Assembly (NCBI GenBank): GCA_963796195.1
Contig: CAWCKS010000014.1
Coordinates: forward strand, 1,214,171-1,278,170
From: CAWCKS01 sp963796195
GTDB taxonomy: Bacteria; Pseudomonadota; Alphaproteobacteria; Rhizobiales; Xanthobacteraceae
DNA: 64,000 bases
Reading direction: 5' to 3'
The position numbers were made by a program, and so were the translations under genes. Shown here one piece after another: positions 43,162 to 53,072 of the stretch. Positions within the stretch are counted from its first letter, which is position 1. Every line of letters starts with the position of its first letter. The notes under the pieces were generated by a model. The model was not told the origin of the DNA. It saw nothing but the letters and a program-made list of their open reading frames with translations, and did no database searches.

Positions 43162-44220
43162 ATGTCAGATCCAACAATGACGTCACCAACACCGTCCAAG
43201 CGTCTCGGCTTTTTCACGCGCGTGCTTGACGAAGCGCCGCCGGCCGAACGATACCGGCTTGCGATCGAGCAGATCGCGCACGCCGAGCGCTGCGGGTTCG
43301 ATTCGGCGTGGGTCGCCCAGCACCACTTCCACGAGGCCGAGGGCGGTTTGCCGGCGCCGCTGGTGTTCCTCGCGCATGTGGCCGCGCACACTTCGACCAT
43401 CAGGCTCGGCACCGGCATCGTCACGCTGCCGCTCGAACAACCGATCCGCGTCGCCGAGGACGCGGCCGTGCTCGACCTCTTGATTGACGGCAGACTGGAG
43501 CTCGGCGTCGGCACCGGAGGCAATCCGACGGCGTTTGCCGCCTTCGGCCTCGACAGCGCAAAGCGGCGTGAAATCTTTGCACGAAATCTCGCGACCTTAC
43601 GCGATGCGCTCGCCGGCCGCGGCCTGCGGGGCGGCGACACGCTCTATCCCACGCGGCCGTCGCTGCTCGATAGGATCTGGCAGGCGACGTTCTCGGCCGA
43701 AGGCGCCGCGCGCGCCGGGGCAGACGGCGACGGCCTTATGCTTTCGCGAACGCAGCCCAGGACCAAACAGGCGCCTAATGCATCGCTGCCGGAGATTCAG
43801 CATCCGATCATTGATGCCTATTTCGGGGCGCTGCCAGCCGGGCGGACACCCCGCATTCTCGGATCGCGCACCCTGTTCGTTGCCGATACCCGTGCCGGAG
43901 CGCTGCGCCTTGCCGAGATCGGTCTGCGGCGCTCGCGCGCGCGCCTCATCGAGAACGGTCACAGGCCGCCGGGGGACACGCTCGAAGAGATCATCGCGGC
44001 ATTCGATATTCACGTCGGCGCCCCGGATGACGTCATCGCCTCGCTGCAGAAGGATACCGCGCTGGCGCGGACGACCGATCTGGTCTTTCAGGCCCACTCG
44101 ATCGACCCTCCGCATCCGCTGATCCTCCGGTCGATCGAGCTGATCGCCGAACAGGTCGCGCCCGCGCTCGGCTGGACGCGAAGCCCGGGGCCGGCGTCGC
44201 GCTTTGCGGTCGCACGATGA
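43162..44220 (+). CDS. putative FMN-dependent luciferase-like monooxygenase (KPN_01858/TIGR04027 type)
   Basis: The 352-residue flavin-dependent monooxygenase has the LLM-fold hallmarks SAWVAQHHFHEAEGG, LGTGIVTLPLEQPIRVAE and GRLELGVGTGGN. AGAAGGG lies before the ATG. By recall it matches the TIGR04027 family, which occurs with a CMD-domain protein and an AhpD-like protein, exactly the two genes that follow. The family is thought to use FMN, not F420; the substrate is unknown. Other genomes add a peptide/solute ABC transporter to this set, absent here. It stands apart from the F420 island, about 3 kb to its left. Confidence 0.83.
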   Translation: MSDPTMTSPTPSKRLGFFTRVLDEAPPAERYRLAIEQIAHAERCGFDSAWVAQHHFHEAEGGLPAPLVFLAHVAAHTSTIRLGTGIVTLPLEQPIRVAEDAAVLDLLIDGRLELGVGTGGNPTAFAAFGLDSAKRREIFARNLATLRDALAGRGLRGGDTLYPTRPSLLDRIWQATFSAEGAARAGADGDGLMLSRTQPRTKQAPNASLPEIQHPIIDAYFGALPAGRTPRILGSRTLFVADTRAGALRLAEIGLRRSRARLIENGHRPPGDTLEEIIAAFDIHVGAPDDVIASLQKDTALARTTDLVFQAHSIDPPHPLILRSIELIAEQVAPALGWTRSPGPASRFAVAR

Positions 44221-44261
44221 CGCAATCGGAATAACTCGAAGGGTCTGACGGAGGAGCAACA

Positions 44262-44895
44262 ATGAGTGAGCGCGTGCTGGATCTCATCGACCAATTCGCC
44301 GACATCGCGCCGGGATCGCGCCTCGATGCGATCCGCGCCCGGCGCCCGCAGGCGCGAGAGCATGCGCAGAAAAGCTATCTTGCACTGTTCGAGCCTGAAG
44401 ACTTCGGCGGCGTCTCAGCACTCCAACGGTTCGCTGTCGCAGCTCTTGTTGCCGGCCTGCATGCGGAGCCTGCGACGCGCGAATTCTATCGATCGAAGCT
44501 CGGCACAGCTGCGGATGCTCCGATCGTCGCCGCAGTCGATGCGGAGATCGCGCGCGGCCGCACACAGGGCCCATACGGCTCCTACCCGGCCGGACCTTTG
44601 AGTCGCGGAAAACACCGCGGGCCTCATCCACCGCGTTAGCGACGAAAACCGACGCATCCTCGGCACGCGGCTCGCCGCGGCACTGGACCATGCGCATCTG
44701 CTTGTTTTCCGGCCGCGCGACGCCGATCCGAGCGCACTGCAGGCCCTCGTCGGCGCTGGCTGGTCGACCAACGACATCGTCACGCTGTCGCAACTCGTCG
44801 CTTTCCTGTCCTTCCAGATTCGCGCCGTCGCCGGCCTGCGCGCCCTCGCCGCCGCGCCCGCGCGCTCCGGCGAAGTGCCGGCCAACGTCCCCTAG
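44262..44895 (+). CDS. CMD-domain protein, Avi_7170 family (one frameshift)
   Basis: The ATG at 44262 has GGAGG upstream. The segment VLDLIDQFADIAPGSRLDAI, then YLALFEP and FAVAALVAGLH, matches the carboxymuconolactone-decarboxylase-like partner of TIGR04027 monooxygenases (TIGR04029, by recall). After one extra base near 44605 the protein continues with VAENTAGLIHRVSDEN and ends LVAFLSFQIRAVAGLRAL at 44895; corrected length is 210 residues. It is probably an all-helical AhpD-fold protein protecting against or processing peroxides formed by the monooxygenase. Confidence 0.75.
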
Positions 44896-44995
44896 AGCAT
44901 GATCCGGAAGAGTGCGAAGCGGTTTTCCGAAAAAGACCATACGCAATCAAGAATTTAAAGCGCGATGACGATTAACTCAAATCTCATCGCGCTAT
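44894..44995. repeat. dispersed intergenic palindromic repeat of Nitrobacteraceae type
   Basis: AGAGCATGATCCGGA with CGGTTTTCCGAAAAAG is a wording I know as a common intergenic repeat of Bradyrhizobium and Rhodopseudomonas. It ends in a perfect ten-base stem: AGCGCGATGA at 44959-44968 and TCATCGCGCT at 44984-44993. It may end transcription or stabilise the mRNA between the CMD and AhpD-like genes. Confidence 0.7.
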
Positions 44996-45011
44996 AAGAG
45001 GGAAAGATGCC

Positions 45012-45614
45012 ATGACCGACACCGTGATCACTCACACGGACAACAAGGCGCCCGCCGCCTTCACGCAGAAGACGCTAGACTGGCTGCCCTGGCTCGAACC
45101 GCTTGCGGAAGCAGATTTCGACGAACGCCGCCGCGAAGCGCTCGTCGACCCAGCGCGCATAAAGTCGGCCTATTTCCGGCTGCTGGCGCGCGATCCCGAC
45201 ATTCTCGAAGCGCGTACGAAGACCGACAAGGATATCTTCTATAACGTCGCAGATGGTCTGCCGCGCGCGGAACGCGAGCTTGCCGCCGCGGCGGCGTCGC
45301 GCGTCAACGGCTGCATCTATTGCGCTTCGGTGCATTCGCGTTTTGCTACGACCTATTCGAAGCGCGGCGAGGACGTCCAGCGACTGCTCGACGCGGGCGT
45401 TGGTATCCGGATCGATCCGCGATGGGATGCGGTGATCGCTGCCTCCGCAGCCATTACCGCGACACCAGCGTCATTTGACTTTACCCACATCGCCGCGCTG
45501 CGTGAGGCCGGTCTGGACGACGGCGAGATCGTCGACGTCATCAATGCGAGCGCCTTCTTCAACTGGGCCAACCGGCTGATGCTGTCGCTCGGCGAGCCGG
45601 CGGCCCGTGAATAG
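45012..45614 (+). CDS. alkylhydroperoxidase-domain protein, Avi_7169 family
   Basis: The 200-residue protein has the AhpD core: ERELAAAAASRVNGCIYCAS with the redox CxxC and the following VHSRFATTYSKRG. The catalytic Glu-Cys-Cys-His set is complete. It matches the TIGR04030 partner of the luciferase-like monooxygenase (by recall). It probably removes organic peroxides in the cytoplasm. The ATG has GGGAAAG upstream, and a dispersed repeat separates it from the CMD gene. It closes the three-gene set. Confidence 0.85.
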   Translation: MTDTVITHTDNKAPAAFTQKTLDWLPWLEPLAEADFDERRREALVDPARIKSAYFRLLARDPDILEARTKTDKDIFYNVADGLPRAERELAAAAASRVNGCIYCASVHSRFATTYSKRGEDVQRLLDAGVGIRIDPRWDAVIAASAAITATPASFDFTHIAALREAGLDDGEIVDVINASAFFNWANRLMLSLGEPAARE

Positions 45615-45700
45615 ATCAGATCGGCGATATTCTGCGCCTACTTTCAGGGTTACCTCAAATGACGCCAGCCGGGCGCTGACCAAGCCCGCGGACTCGAAGT

Positions 45701-46030
45701 TCAAACCTGACGCGCCCGCACTTCCTCTTCAAGCTTGAGCTTTTCGAGAAGCAAATCAGTCACAATTCGCCTCAGCCTGGAATTCTCCAGCTCTAGCTGC
45801 TTGAACTTATCGTCTGCAGACATGGGGCCAGAAAATGTCTGCTTATTGTTTCCCAAAGGCTCGCCCGTTGGTGCAGCGCCCCTTAGTGACTTCTTCCAGC
45901 GATGATACGTCATAATACTGACACCAATCGCCTTGGCGATCTCGCTTTGGGTCTTGCCTTTGGCAGCGAGCTCGTCGGCATGCGCGAGCTTGGTCGCGAC
46001 TTCGACCGAAGCGTGCCTTTTGCCTACCAT
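45701..46030 (-). CDS. solitary IS3 OrfA-like helix-turn-helix protein
   Basis: The 109-residue protein begins MVGKRHASVEVATKLAHAD, with a helix-turn-helix (KTQSEIAKAIGVSIMTYHRW). It ends in a leucine-zipper-like coiled coil (LELENSRLRRIVTDLLLEKL), the layout of IS3-family OrfA. No OrfB, inverted repeats or target duplication were found, so it is either a transposon remnant or one of the solitary OrfA-derived DNA-binding proteins frequent in Bradyrhizobium. It lies at the edge of an AT-richer stretch next to an integrase remnant. Confidence 0.7.
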   Translation of the reverse strand: MVGKRHASVEVATKLAHADELAAKGKTQSEIAKAIGVSIMTYHRWKKSLRGAAPTGEPLGNNKQTFSGPMSADDKFKQLELENSRLRRIVTDLLLEKLKLEEEVRARQV

Positions 46031-46198
46031 CTTGGCGGTCCCCTACCGAATCGTGCTTATCTATAAGAATATAGAGTTATCAACAGTCCTCGGCAAAAAG
46101 ACAAAACAACCCAAGAGCCTAGTCATTCCGGCGCAAGAAGAGGTGTTATTGAAACTTGGCTGCCAAGCAAAAAGATCATGAGCGAGTAAACGTCTCAC

Positions 46199-46318
46199 AT
46201 GATCCGAATGAGAAGGATCACGCCAATTCTGCGAATTCTTATCATTCTAATACCATATTTGCTACCAGTAGAGGCGAGAAGTGCGATCTCGCCAGTCGTT
46301 ATGACTGAAATATCCTGA
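46199..46318 (+). CDS. possible 39-residue secreted or membrane peptide
   Basis: ATG at 46199 to TGA at 46318 encodes a basic start (MIRMRRITPILR), a hydrophobic core (ILIILIPYLLPVEA) and a short polar end. It could be a small membrane peptide or the broken signal sequence of a lost gene. No ribosome site is evident. It lies in AT-richer DNA. Confidence 0.25.
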   Translation: MIRMRRITPILRILIILIPYLLPVEARSAISPVVMTEIS

Positions 46319-46351
46319 CGGGAATAGTTATGCGACCAGTGGCATCACTTT

Positions 46352-46640
46352 GGCTCCCGCCGCATCGACGATGCACCCATCGTTCGCGACGCACCCGCGG
46401 GATGGAATGGCCAGCCCGCGCAATCGATCCGCATGGCGTTTCGACATGTCGTCGAGCTCGCCTGCCTGGGCGACGACGTCACGCCGCACACGTTGCGCGA
46501 CGCCTGCGCACCCGGCTCTTGCAGTCGGCCTCGACAAATGGAAGCGGCCGGGTTCCGCGGCATGACGAGATGTTGGACCGCCTCTACGGCCGCCGGCATC
46601 CCAACCGCTTGAGAACAGCTGCAATAGCGATCGGATACAG
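46352..46640 (+). pseudogene. decayed tyrosine recombinase (integrase) C-terminal remnant
   Basis: Starting at 46352 one frame reads SIRMAFRHVVELACLGDDVT then PHTLRDACAP, matching the box II region 'VTPHTLRHT' of phage-type integrases, with the His after LR changed to Asp. Other frames continue with VGLDKWK near 46525 and then EMLDRLYGRRHPNRLR with AAIAIGYR at about 46570-46630. That segment matches the box with the catalytic Tyr ('MLERVYGHHHPDHLR'). Only the last 100 or so residues are present, in at least three frames and without start. This is a relic of an integrative element next to the F420 island. Confidence 0.65.
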
Positions 46641-46919
46641 ACAACGAACGCCAATTGTTGACAGCGCGGACGAAGGCCAAATTCCAGGACCGCAGCGGCG
46701 CCTGAAGTTCAGAACAAGTTGGACCGTCGGGGGTTGGAAGCGGGGGAGTGTTTTGAACCCCCGACACGCTGGCGCATCAGGCTTGTGCTCGAGCTAACCT
46801 CGCGAGCGAGGCGGAACTAATGAGCCTTTACGCAAGAGCTCATGAGTTCTTGAGGGGGCTCAAGTGCTCACTTCGTTCGCGATGACAGCGCAATCGCAAC
46901 GCCAATGCGCGTCGGACTC
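46641..46919. repeat. non-coding gap with perfect 10-bp inverted repeat
   Basis: No gene is supported. GTCGGGGGTT (46726-46735) and AACCCCCGAC (46756-46765) form a perfect inverted repeat with a 20-base loop. The stretch 46741-46800 is vaguely like a tRNA 3' half on the minus strand but does not fold as one, so it might be a degenerate attachment site. Confidence 0.4.
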
Positions 46920-47804
<885 letters not shown>

Positions 47805-47978
47805 GACGGCGGTTCCTTCCCGGATCGAGCGGCGCGTTCGATCGGCGCCTTCCAAACGCTATCATGGCACGCGGCGAGGGCATCGGGGAGCCGCCGTTCA
47901 TGGCAGCCTCCCGGCACGCGCCGACACCTGTTCAAGCGACCCGACGCTTCGTATCCTCGGGCCACGGAGGACATGACG

Positions 47979-49016
47979 ATGAAGCTTGGTCTGGCAATCG
48001 GTTATTCGGGCGCACATCTGGACGTGCCGGTCGCACTCGTGCAGCGCGCGGAAGAGCTGGGTTACGACTCGGTCTGGTCGGCCGAAGCCTATGGCTCCGA
48101 CGCGATCACGCCGCTCGCGTTCCTCGCCGCCAAGACCAGCCGCATCAAGCTCGGCACCGGCATCATGCAGCTGGCCGCGCGCACGCCAGCCAACGCCGCC
48201 ATGTCGGCCGCCAGCATTGACGCGATGGCCGGCGGCGGCCGCTTCATCGCAGGCCTGGGTGTCTCGGGACCGCAGATCGTCGAGGGCTGGTACGGCCAGC
48301 CGTGGGGCAGGCCCTACTATCGGGTCAAGGACTACGTCGCGATCATGCGCAAGATCTTCAAGCGCGAAGGCCCCGTGACGCACGAAGGCCGCGAGATCAG
48401 CCTGCCCTACAAGGGCGAGGGCTCCGCCGGACTCGCCAAGCCGCTGAAGTCGATCCTGCACATGAACCCCGACATCCCGATCTATCTCGCCACCGGCGGT
48501 GAGGCGATGGTCAAGCTGACGGCTGAGATCGCCGACGGCTGGCTGCCAATGGGTTTCGTGCCGGGCGCCATGGAGGAGTACGGCCCGTGGCTGGAGGAAG
48601 GCTTCCGCCGCGCCGGCAACGGCAAGAGCTTGAAGGATTTCACCATCCAGGCCTCCGTCCATGTCGAGGTCGACAACGACGTGAAAGGGGCGCTGACGCG
48701 CCTCAAGCCGGAGGTGGCGCTCTATGTGGGCGGCATGGGTCACCGGACCAAGAATTTTCACAACGACATCATGGTCCGGCGCGGCTTCGGCGACGCCGCC
48801 AAGCGCATCCAGGAACTGTACCTCGCGGGCCACAAGGACGAAGCCATCGCCACCGTGCCCGACGAGTGGGTCGATCTGAAATCGCTGGTCGGCCCACCGG
48901 CGCGCATCCGCGAACGCTACCGCGCCTGGGAGGACAGCGGCGCGGATTCGCTCAGCGTGCGATCGCGCCAGCCCGAGGCCATCGAGGTGATGGCCAAGGC
49001 CGCGCGGCTGAACTGA
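47979..49016 (+). CDS. luciferase-like F420-dependent oxidoreductase (Rv3520c/TIGR03559 type)
   Basis: The 345-residue protein (MKLGLAIGYSGAHLDVPVA) has SVWSAEAYGSDAITPLAFL, LGTGIMQLAARTPANAAMSA, FIAGLGVSGPQIVEGWYGQP and PDEWVDLKSLVGPPARIRER. This fits Mycobacterium tuberculosis Rv3520c along its length. GGAGG stands eight bases before the ATG at 47979, favouring it over 47973. It heads a run of four plus-strand oxidoreductase genes. The substrate is unknown. Confidence 0.87.
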   Translation: MKLGLAIGYSGAHLDVPVALVQRAEELGYDSVWSAEAYGSDAITPLAFLAAKTSRIKLGTGIMQLAARTPANAAMSAASIDAMAGGGRFIAGLGVSGPQIVEGWYGQPWGRPYYRVKDYVAIMRKIFKREGPVTHEGREISLPYKGEGSAGLAKPLKSILHMNPDIPIYLATGGEAMVKLTAEIADGWLPMGFVPGAMEEYGPWLEEGFRRAGNGKSLKDFTIQASVHVEVDNDVKGALTRLKPEVALYVGGMGHRTKNFHNDIMVRRGFGDAAKRIQELYLAGHKDEAIATVPDEWVDLKSLVGPPARIRERYRAWEDSGADSLSVRSRQPEAIEVMAKAARLN

Positions 49017-49074
49017 GTGTGAGCGGGCGGAGAGACAAGAGGGCTTTAATCCTGACGAGCGGAGAACAAGCGTC

Positions 49075-50100
49075 ATGCGTCCACCCCTTCGCGTCGGCAC
49101 CGTCTACGATTTCCGCAACACGCCGGAATCGGGCATGGACATGCCGAGCCTGTACGCCGCGATCATGGACCAGGTGGTCATGCTCGACGGGCTCGGACTC
49201 GATCTCGTGTGGTTCACCGAGCATCACTTCCTCGATGACGGCTACCTGCCTTCGTGGGTGCCGATGGCGGGCGCGATCGCCGCGCGTACCAAACGTGTGC
49301 GGCTATCGAGCGACGTCTGCCTGCTGCCGTTCAACCACCCGGTGCGGCTGGCCGAGGACCTCGCGGTGCTCGACAATATCAGCAACGGCCGCATCGAGGT
49401 CGGCGTCGGCATGGGCTACGCGCCGCACGAGTTCCGCGGCTTCGGTCTGCCCGTCTCGCGCCGCGTGTCGCTGACGGACGAGGGCATCGAGGTGCTGCGC
49501 CATTGCTTCACCGGCGAGAAGTTCAGTTTCCATGGCAAGCGCTACGATTTCGACGACGTGGTGATCAGGCCGCGCTACGTGCAACCGGGTGGCCCGCCGC
49601 TCTGGATCGCCGCGATGTCGGAGCCCGGCGCGCAGCGCGCGGCACGCAATGACAGCAACTTCCTGCCGCAGGGCGCGCGGTCAATGGTGCTCGATCCGTG
49701 GCGCGCGACGCTGAAGGCGTCGGGCCGCAACCCCGACAGCTATCGCGTCGGCATCATCCGCTCCTGCCTCGTGACCGACGACGCCGAACGCGACTGGCCG
49801 GCCGTGCGCGCCGCCGAGCGCTATCGCGGCCAGGTCTATCGCAGCTTCAACAAGGACGAGAGCGCCGCCGGCGGCGTTTCGGGCAACACGCGCGAGGCCA
49901 GCATCCCGCAGACATGGGTGGTCGGCAACGTCGAGCACTGCGTGAAGGAGCTGACATCCTTCGTGCGCGAATACGGCATCACCGACCTCGTCACCTGGGC
50001 AGTGCCGCCGGGCATGCGGCCGGAGCAGATGAACGGCAGTCTCGAACGCTTCGTGCGCGACGTGGCGCCCCGCGTCAAAGCCGCAGCCGCGGCGGCCTAG
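49075..50100 (+). CDS. luciferase-like flavin/F420-dependent oxidoreductase
   Basis: The 341-residue protein carries the EHHF motif of the luciferase fold (LVWFTEHHFLDDGYLPSW), LSSDVCLLPFNHPVRLAEDL and GRIEVGVGMGYAPHEFRGFG. The EHHF type includes both FMN and F420 users, so the cofactor is less certain than for its neighbours. It starts 58 bases after the preceding oxidoreductase stop and is followed after 20 bases by the next, so the four plus-strand genes are probably one transcript. Confidence 0.82.
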   Translation: MRPPLRVGTVYDFRNTPESGMDMPSLYAAIMDQVVMLDGLGLDLVWFTEHHFLDDGYLPSWVPMAGAIAARTKRVRLSSDVCLLPFNHPVRLAEDLAVLDNISNGRIEVGVGMGYAPHEFRGFGLPVSRRVSLTDEGIEVLRHCFTGEKFSFHGKRYDFDDVVIRPRYVQPGGPPLWIAAMSEPGAQRAARNDSNFLPQGARSMVLDPWRATLKASGRNPDSYRVGIIRSCLVTDDAERDWPAVRAAERYRGQVYRSFNKDESAAGGVSGNTREASIPQTWVVGNVEHCVKELTSFVREYGITDLVTWAVPPGMRPEQMNGSLERFVRDVAPRVKAAAAAA

Positions 50101-50120
50101 GGCGGAAGGAAGGACGGCGC

Positions 50121-51077
50121 ATGGGTGTCGGGATCGGACTGGGCTGTGCGGAGTTTCCGTTTTCCGGCGCGGCGGCGTACTGGCGCTGGATCGACATGTG
50201 CGAGGCCGGCGGCGTGGATTCGATCTGGCAGACCGACCGGATCGTCGGCCGTCAGCCGTTCCTTGAATCGATGACCACGATGGCGGCCTTGGCAGGGCGC
50301 ACGCGGCGCATGCGGTTCGGCATGAACGTCGTGTCGCTGGCGTTCCGCGACCCCGTGCTGCTGGCCAAGCAGTGCGCCACCATCGACGTGCTGTCGGACG
50401 GCCGCCTGCTGCCGGCCTTCGGCATCGGTAGCCCGCTGGCGCCCGAATGGCAGGCGCTCGGCGTGGACACGAAGACGCGCGGTCGCAAGACCGACGAGTG
50501 CCTCGAGATCATCCGCCGCCTGTGGCGAGAGGAGTCGGTCGACTTCAGCGGCGCCTTCTACAAACTGAAGGGCGTCACCATCGCGCCGAAGCCCGTGCAG
50601 CCCGACCTGCCGATGTGGATCGGTGGCTCGACCGACGCCGCGATCCGCCGCACGGCGCGCATCGGCACCGGCTGGCAGGCTGGCGGCGACCCGCCGGCTG
50701 AGGCCGGTCGCGTCGTGGCCGCGATCAAGGCCGCCGCCACCGAAGCCGGCCGATCGATCGACGAAGATCATTACGGCGCCGGCTTCGCGTTCCACTTCGG
50801 CAGCCGCGACGCGCCCGGCGTCGGCAGGGCGATGGATGCCTACGCCAAACGCACCGGACGCGACGCCACGCATGCGTTCGCGGTCGGCGACGCCGACACG
50901 ATCCTCGCGCGCGTCGCCGAATATGTCGACGCCGGCGTGTCGAAGTTCATTTTGCGGCCGCTCGGCGGCGACGACGACGCCATCCTGGCCCAGACCCGTC
51001 TGCTGATCGAGCAGGTGCTGCCGCGCGCGGAGGCGCGGTGGCCGAGACGTCCGAAGGTCACCACGACCGATAGATAA
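50121..51077 (+). CDS. luciferase-like F420-dependent oxidoreductase
   Basis: The 318-residue protein (MGVGIGLGCAEFPFSGAAAY) has SIWQTDRIVGRQPFLESMTT, FGMNVVSLAFRDPVLLAKQ and GRLLPAFGIGSPLAPEWQAL, followed by LPMWIGGSTDAAIRRTARI. GGAAGGA precedes the ATG, 20 bases after the previous stop. The fold is clear, but I cannot give a subfamily. F420 use is inferred from the island context. Confidence 0.82.
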   Translation: MGVGIGLGCAEFPFSGAAAYWRWIDMCEAGGVDSIWQTDRIVGRQPFLESMTTMAALAGRTRRMRFGMNVVSLAFRDPVLLAKQCATIDVLSDGRLLPAFGIGSPLAPEWQALGVDTKTRGRKTDECLEIIRRLWREESVDFSGAFYKLKGVTIAPKPVQPDLPMWIGGSTDAAIRRTARIGTGWQAGGDPPAEAGRVVAAIKAAATEAGRSIDEDHYGAGFAFHFGSRDAPGVGRAMDAYAKRTGRDATHAFAVGDADTILARVAEYVDAGVSKFILRPLGGDDDAILAQTRLLIEQVLPRAEARWPRRPKVTTTDR

Positions 51078-51135
51078 CGACACGAAATCCATCGCGGCCA
51101 TTTGGTCCGCGAGCAACACCACGAGGGAGAGAACG

Positions 51136-51990
51136 ATGCGCATCGGCGGGCAAATGTTTTTCACCGACTACTCGATGTCGCCGACCGAACTGGCGCGGGC
51201 GCTGGAGGAGCGCGGCTTCGATTCGCTCTGGGTGCCCGAACACTCCCACATTCCGTTGACGCGCAAGTCGCCCTTCCCCAGCGGCGGCGATCTGCCGAAG
51301 AAGTATTACGACGTGATGGACCCGTTCGTGGTGCTGAGTGCGGCCGCGGCGGTGACCAAGACGCTGCTGCTCGGGACCGGCATTTGCCTGATCGCTCAGC
51401 GCGACCCGATCCAGACCGCCAAGCAGGTCGCTTCGATCGACCAGGTCTCGGGCGGCCGTTTCCTGTTCGGCGTCGGCAACGGCTGGAACGAGGACGAGAT
51501 GGCCAACCACGGCACCGCCTTCGCGAGCCGCCACAAGCTGGCGCGCGAGCGTATCGAGGCCATGAAGGTGATCTGGACCAAATCGAAGGCCGAGTATCAT
51601 GGCGAGTTCGTGAACTTCGATCCGATGATGACCTGGCCGAAGCCGGTCCAGAAACCGCATCCGCCGATCCTGGTCGGCGGCGCCTTCCCGTACGGCGCGC
51701 GGCGCGCCCTGAGCTACGGCAACGGCTGGATGCCTCACCGCTCTCGCACCCAGTACGCCGACGTGCAGGCCCTGCTGCCGAAGTTCCGCGAGATGGCGGC
51801 TGAGGCGGGCCGCGATCTCGCGTCGGTGCCGATCACGATCTGGGGCGCCAAGGAGAACCTCGACCTGCTCAAGCGCGACCGCGACGACGGCGTCTCGCGC
51901 GTGGTCGTCAGCCTCAATTCCGCCAAGGCCGATACGATCCTGCCGGAACTCGACCGCTGGGCGACGTTGATCCGCCAGCTCGGCAGCTGA
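51136..51990 (+). CDS. luciferase-like F420-dependent oxidoreductase (TIGR03619 type)
   Basis: The 284-residue protein (MRIGGQMFFTDYSMSPTELA) shows SLWVPEHSHIPLTRKSPFPS, LGTGICLIAQRDPIQTAKQV, GGRFLFGVGNGWNEDEMANH and HPPILVGGAFPYGARRALSY. These are the markers of the F420-associated TIGR03619 subfamily. GAGGGAGAG precedes the ATG. It is the last of four co-oriented oxidoreductases and is convergent with the next gene, three bases away. The substrate is unknown. Confidence 0.85.
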   Translation: MRIGGQMFFTDYSMSPTELARALEERGFDSLWVPEHSHIPLTRKSPFPSGGDLPKKYYDVMDPFVVLSAAAAVTKTLLLGTGICLIAQRDPIQTAKQVASIDQVSGGRFLFGVGNGWNEDEMANHGTAFASRHKLARERIEAMKVIWTKSKAEYHGEFVNFDPMMTWPKPVQKPHPPILVGGAFPYGARRALSYGNGWMPHRSRTQYADVQALLPKFREMAAEAGRDLASVPITIWGAKENLDLLKRDRDDGVSRVVVSLNSAKADTILPELDRWATLIRQLGS

Positions 51991-51993
51991 GAG

Positions 51994-52950
51994 CTAGACG
52001 AGCGGCAAGACCTCGGCCCTGAATTTCTGCATGCGCCGCGAGGACTTCGTCGGCTGTCGAACCGCCGAATCCGAAATCGATGCAGCCGACACCCATGTCG
52101 CGCAGCGCCCTGATGTCGGCGGCAACGAGCGCCGGCGGACCGGCGAACAGGCGATGTTCGCCATCACCGGCCTGCGGTGGCGCGGTCTCGCCGAACACCG
52201 TGACAGCGCAAGCTCAGGCCGACCGCCTTGGGATCGCGACCCGCCTCAGTGGTCATCTTGCGCAGGCGCGCCACCTGGGTCTTGAAACGCGTCAGGCTAT
52301 CGAGCGGATTCTGCGGGTTGGTACCGATCGGATACCACGCATCGCCGATGCGGGCAGTTCGCCGCAGCGCCGGACCGCTCTCGCCTCCGACCCAGATCGG
52401 CGGATGCGGCTTCTGCACGGGCTTCGGCTCGAAACCGATATTGGAGAATCGGACATGCTTGCCGTCGAATTTCGGCGCATCCTTCGTCCAGAGTTCAACG
52501 AAGGCGCGCACATATTCGTCGGTCACCGTTCCGCGCGCATCGAAGTCCGGCGCGTCGATGGCCTCGAACTCCTCGCGCATCCAGCCCGCACCGATACCCA
52601 GCGTCAGCCGGCCACCCGAGAGAACGTCGATGGTCGAGAGAATCTTGGCGGTCAGCACGGCCGGTCGATGCGGCACCACCATGACGGAGGTCACGAGACG
52701 CAGGCGCGTCGTTTTCGCGGCGATCCAGGCGATCTCCGTCAGCTGTTCGTGCCGCTCGCCGCGGGTGCCGCTGGGGAATTCCCCGGAGGCGCTGTAGGGA
52801 TATTCGGCCGCGATCGCGGTCGGAATCACGACGTGGTCGCTGAACGTCGCGTAGTCGAAGCCCATCGCCTCGCCGCCAACCACGATCTTCGTCAAGGTTA
52901 TCCGCGGCCGACAGGGGGCCGGCGGTCGGTGCGTTGAAGCCGATCAGCAT
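51994..52950 (-). CDS. luciferase-like F420-dependent oxidoreductase (three frameshifts)
   Basis: From 52950 the protein reads MLIGFNAPTAGPLSAADN, then after a frame change near 52897 MGFDYATFSDHVVIPTAIAA. The segments VTSVMVVPHRPAVLTAKIL and GGRLTLGIGAGWMREEFEAI follow, with HPPIWVGGESGPALRRTARI later. Further changes near 52195 and 52035 give the C-terminus MGVGCIDFGFGG and FRAEVLPLV, ending at 51994. All three behave as one extra base; corrected length is 317 residues. The motifs place it in the Rv2161c-like group. Confidence 0.8.
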
Positions 52951-53072
52951 TTGTTGCGTCCTTCCTTGCATTGCATCGCTCGCGTCGATGCGACACCATG
53001 CGGCCGCCAGCGGGTGGCGGCAAGCGCGTCCCGCGATGACATGCGACCCTCTGCGGGCGGAGACGACGGATT

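Noticed and set aside
46730..46814. tRNA-like stretch on the minus strand next to the integrase remnant
   Set aside because: A T-arm-like GGGGGTTCAAAACACTCCCCC has an eleven-base loop and the would-be anticodon arm does not pair, so it is not a tRNA; at most a decayed attachment site.
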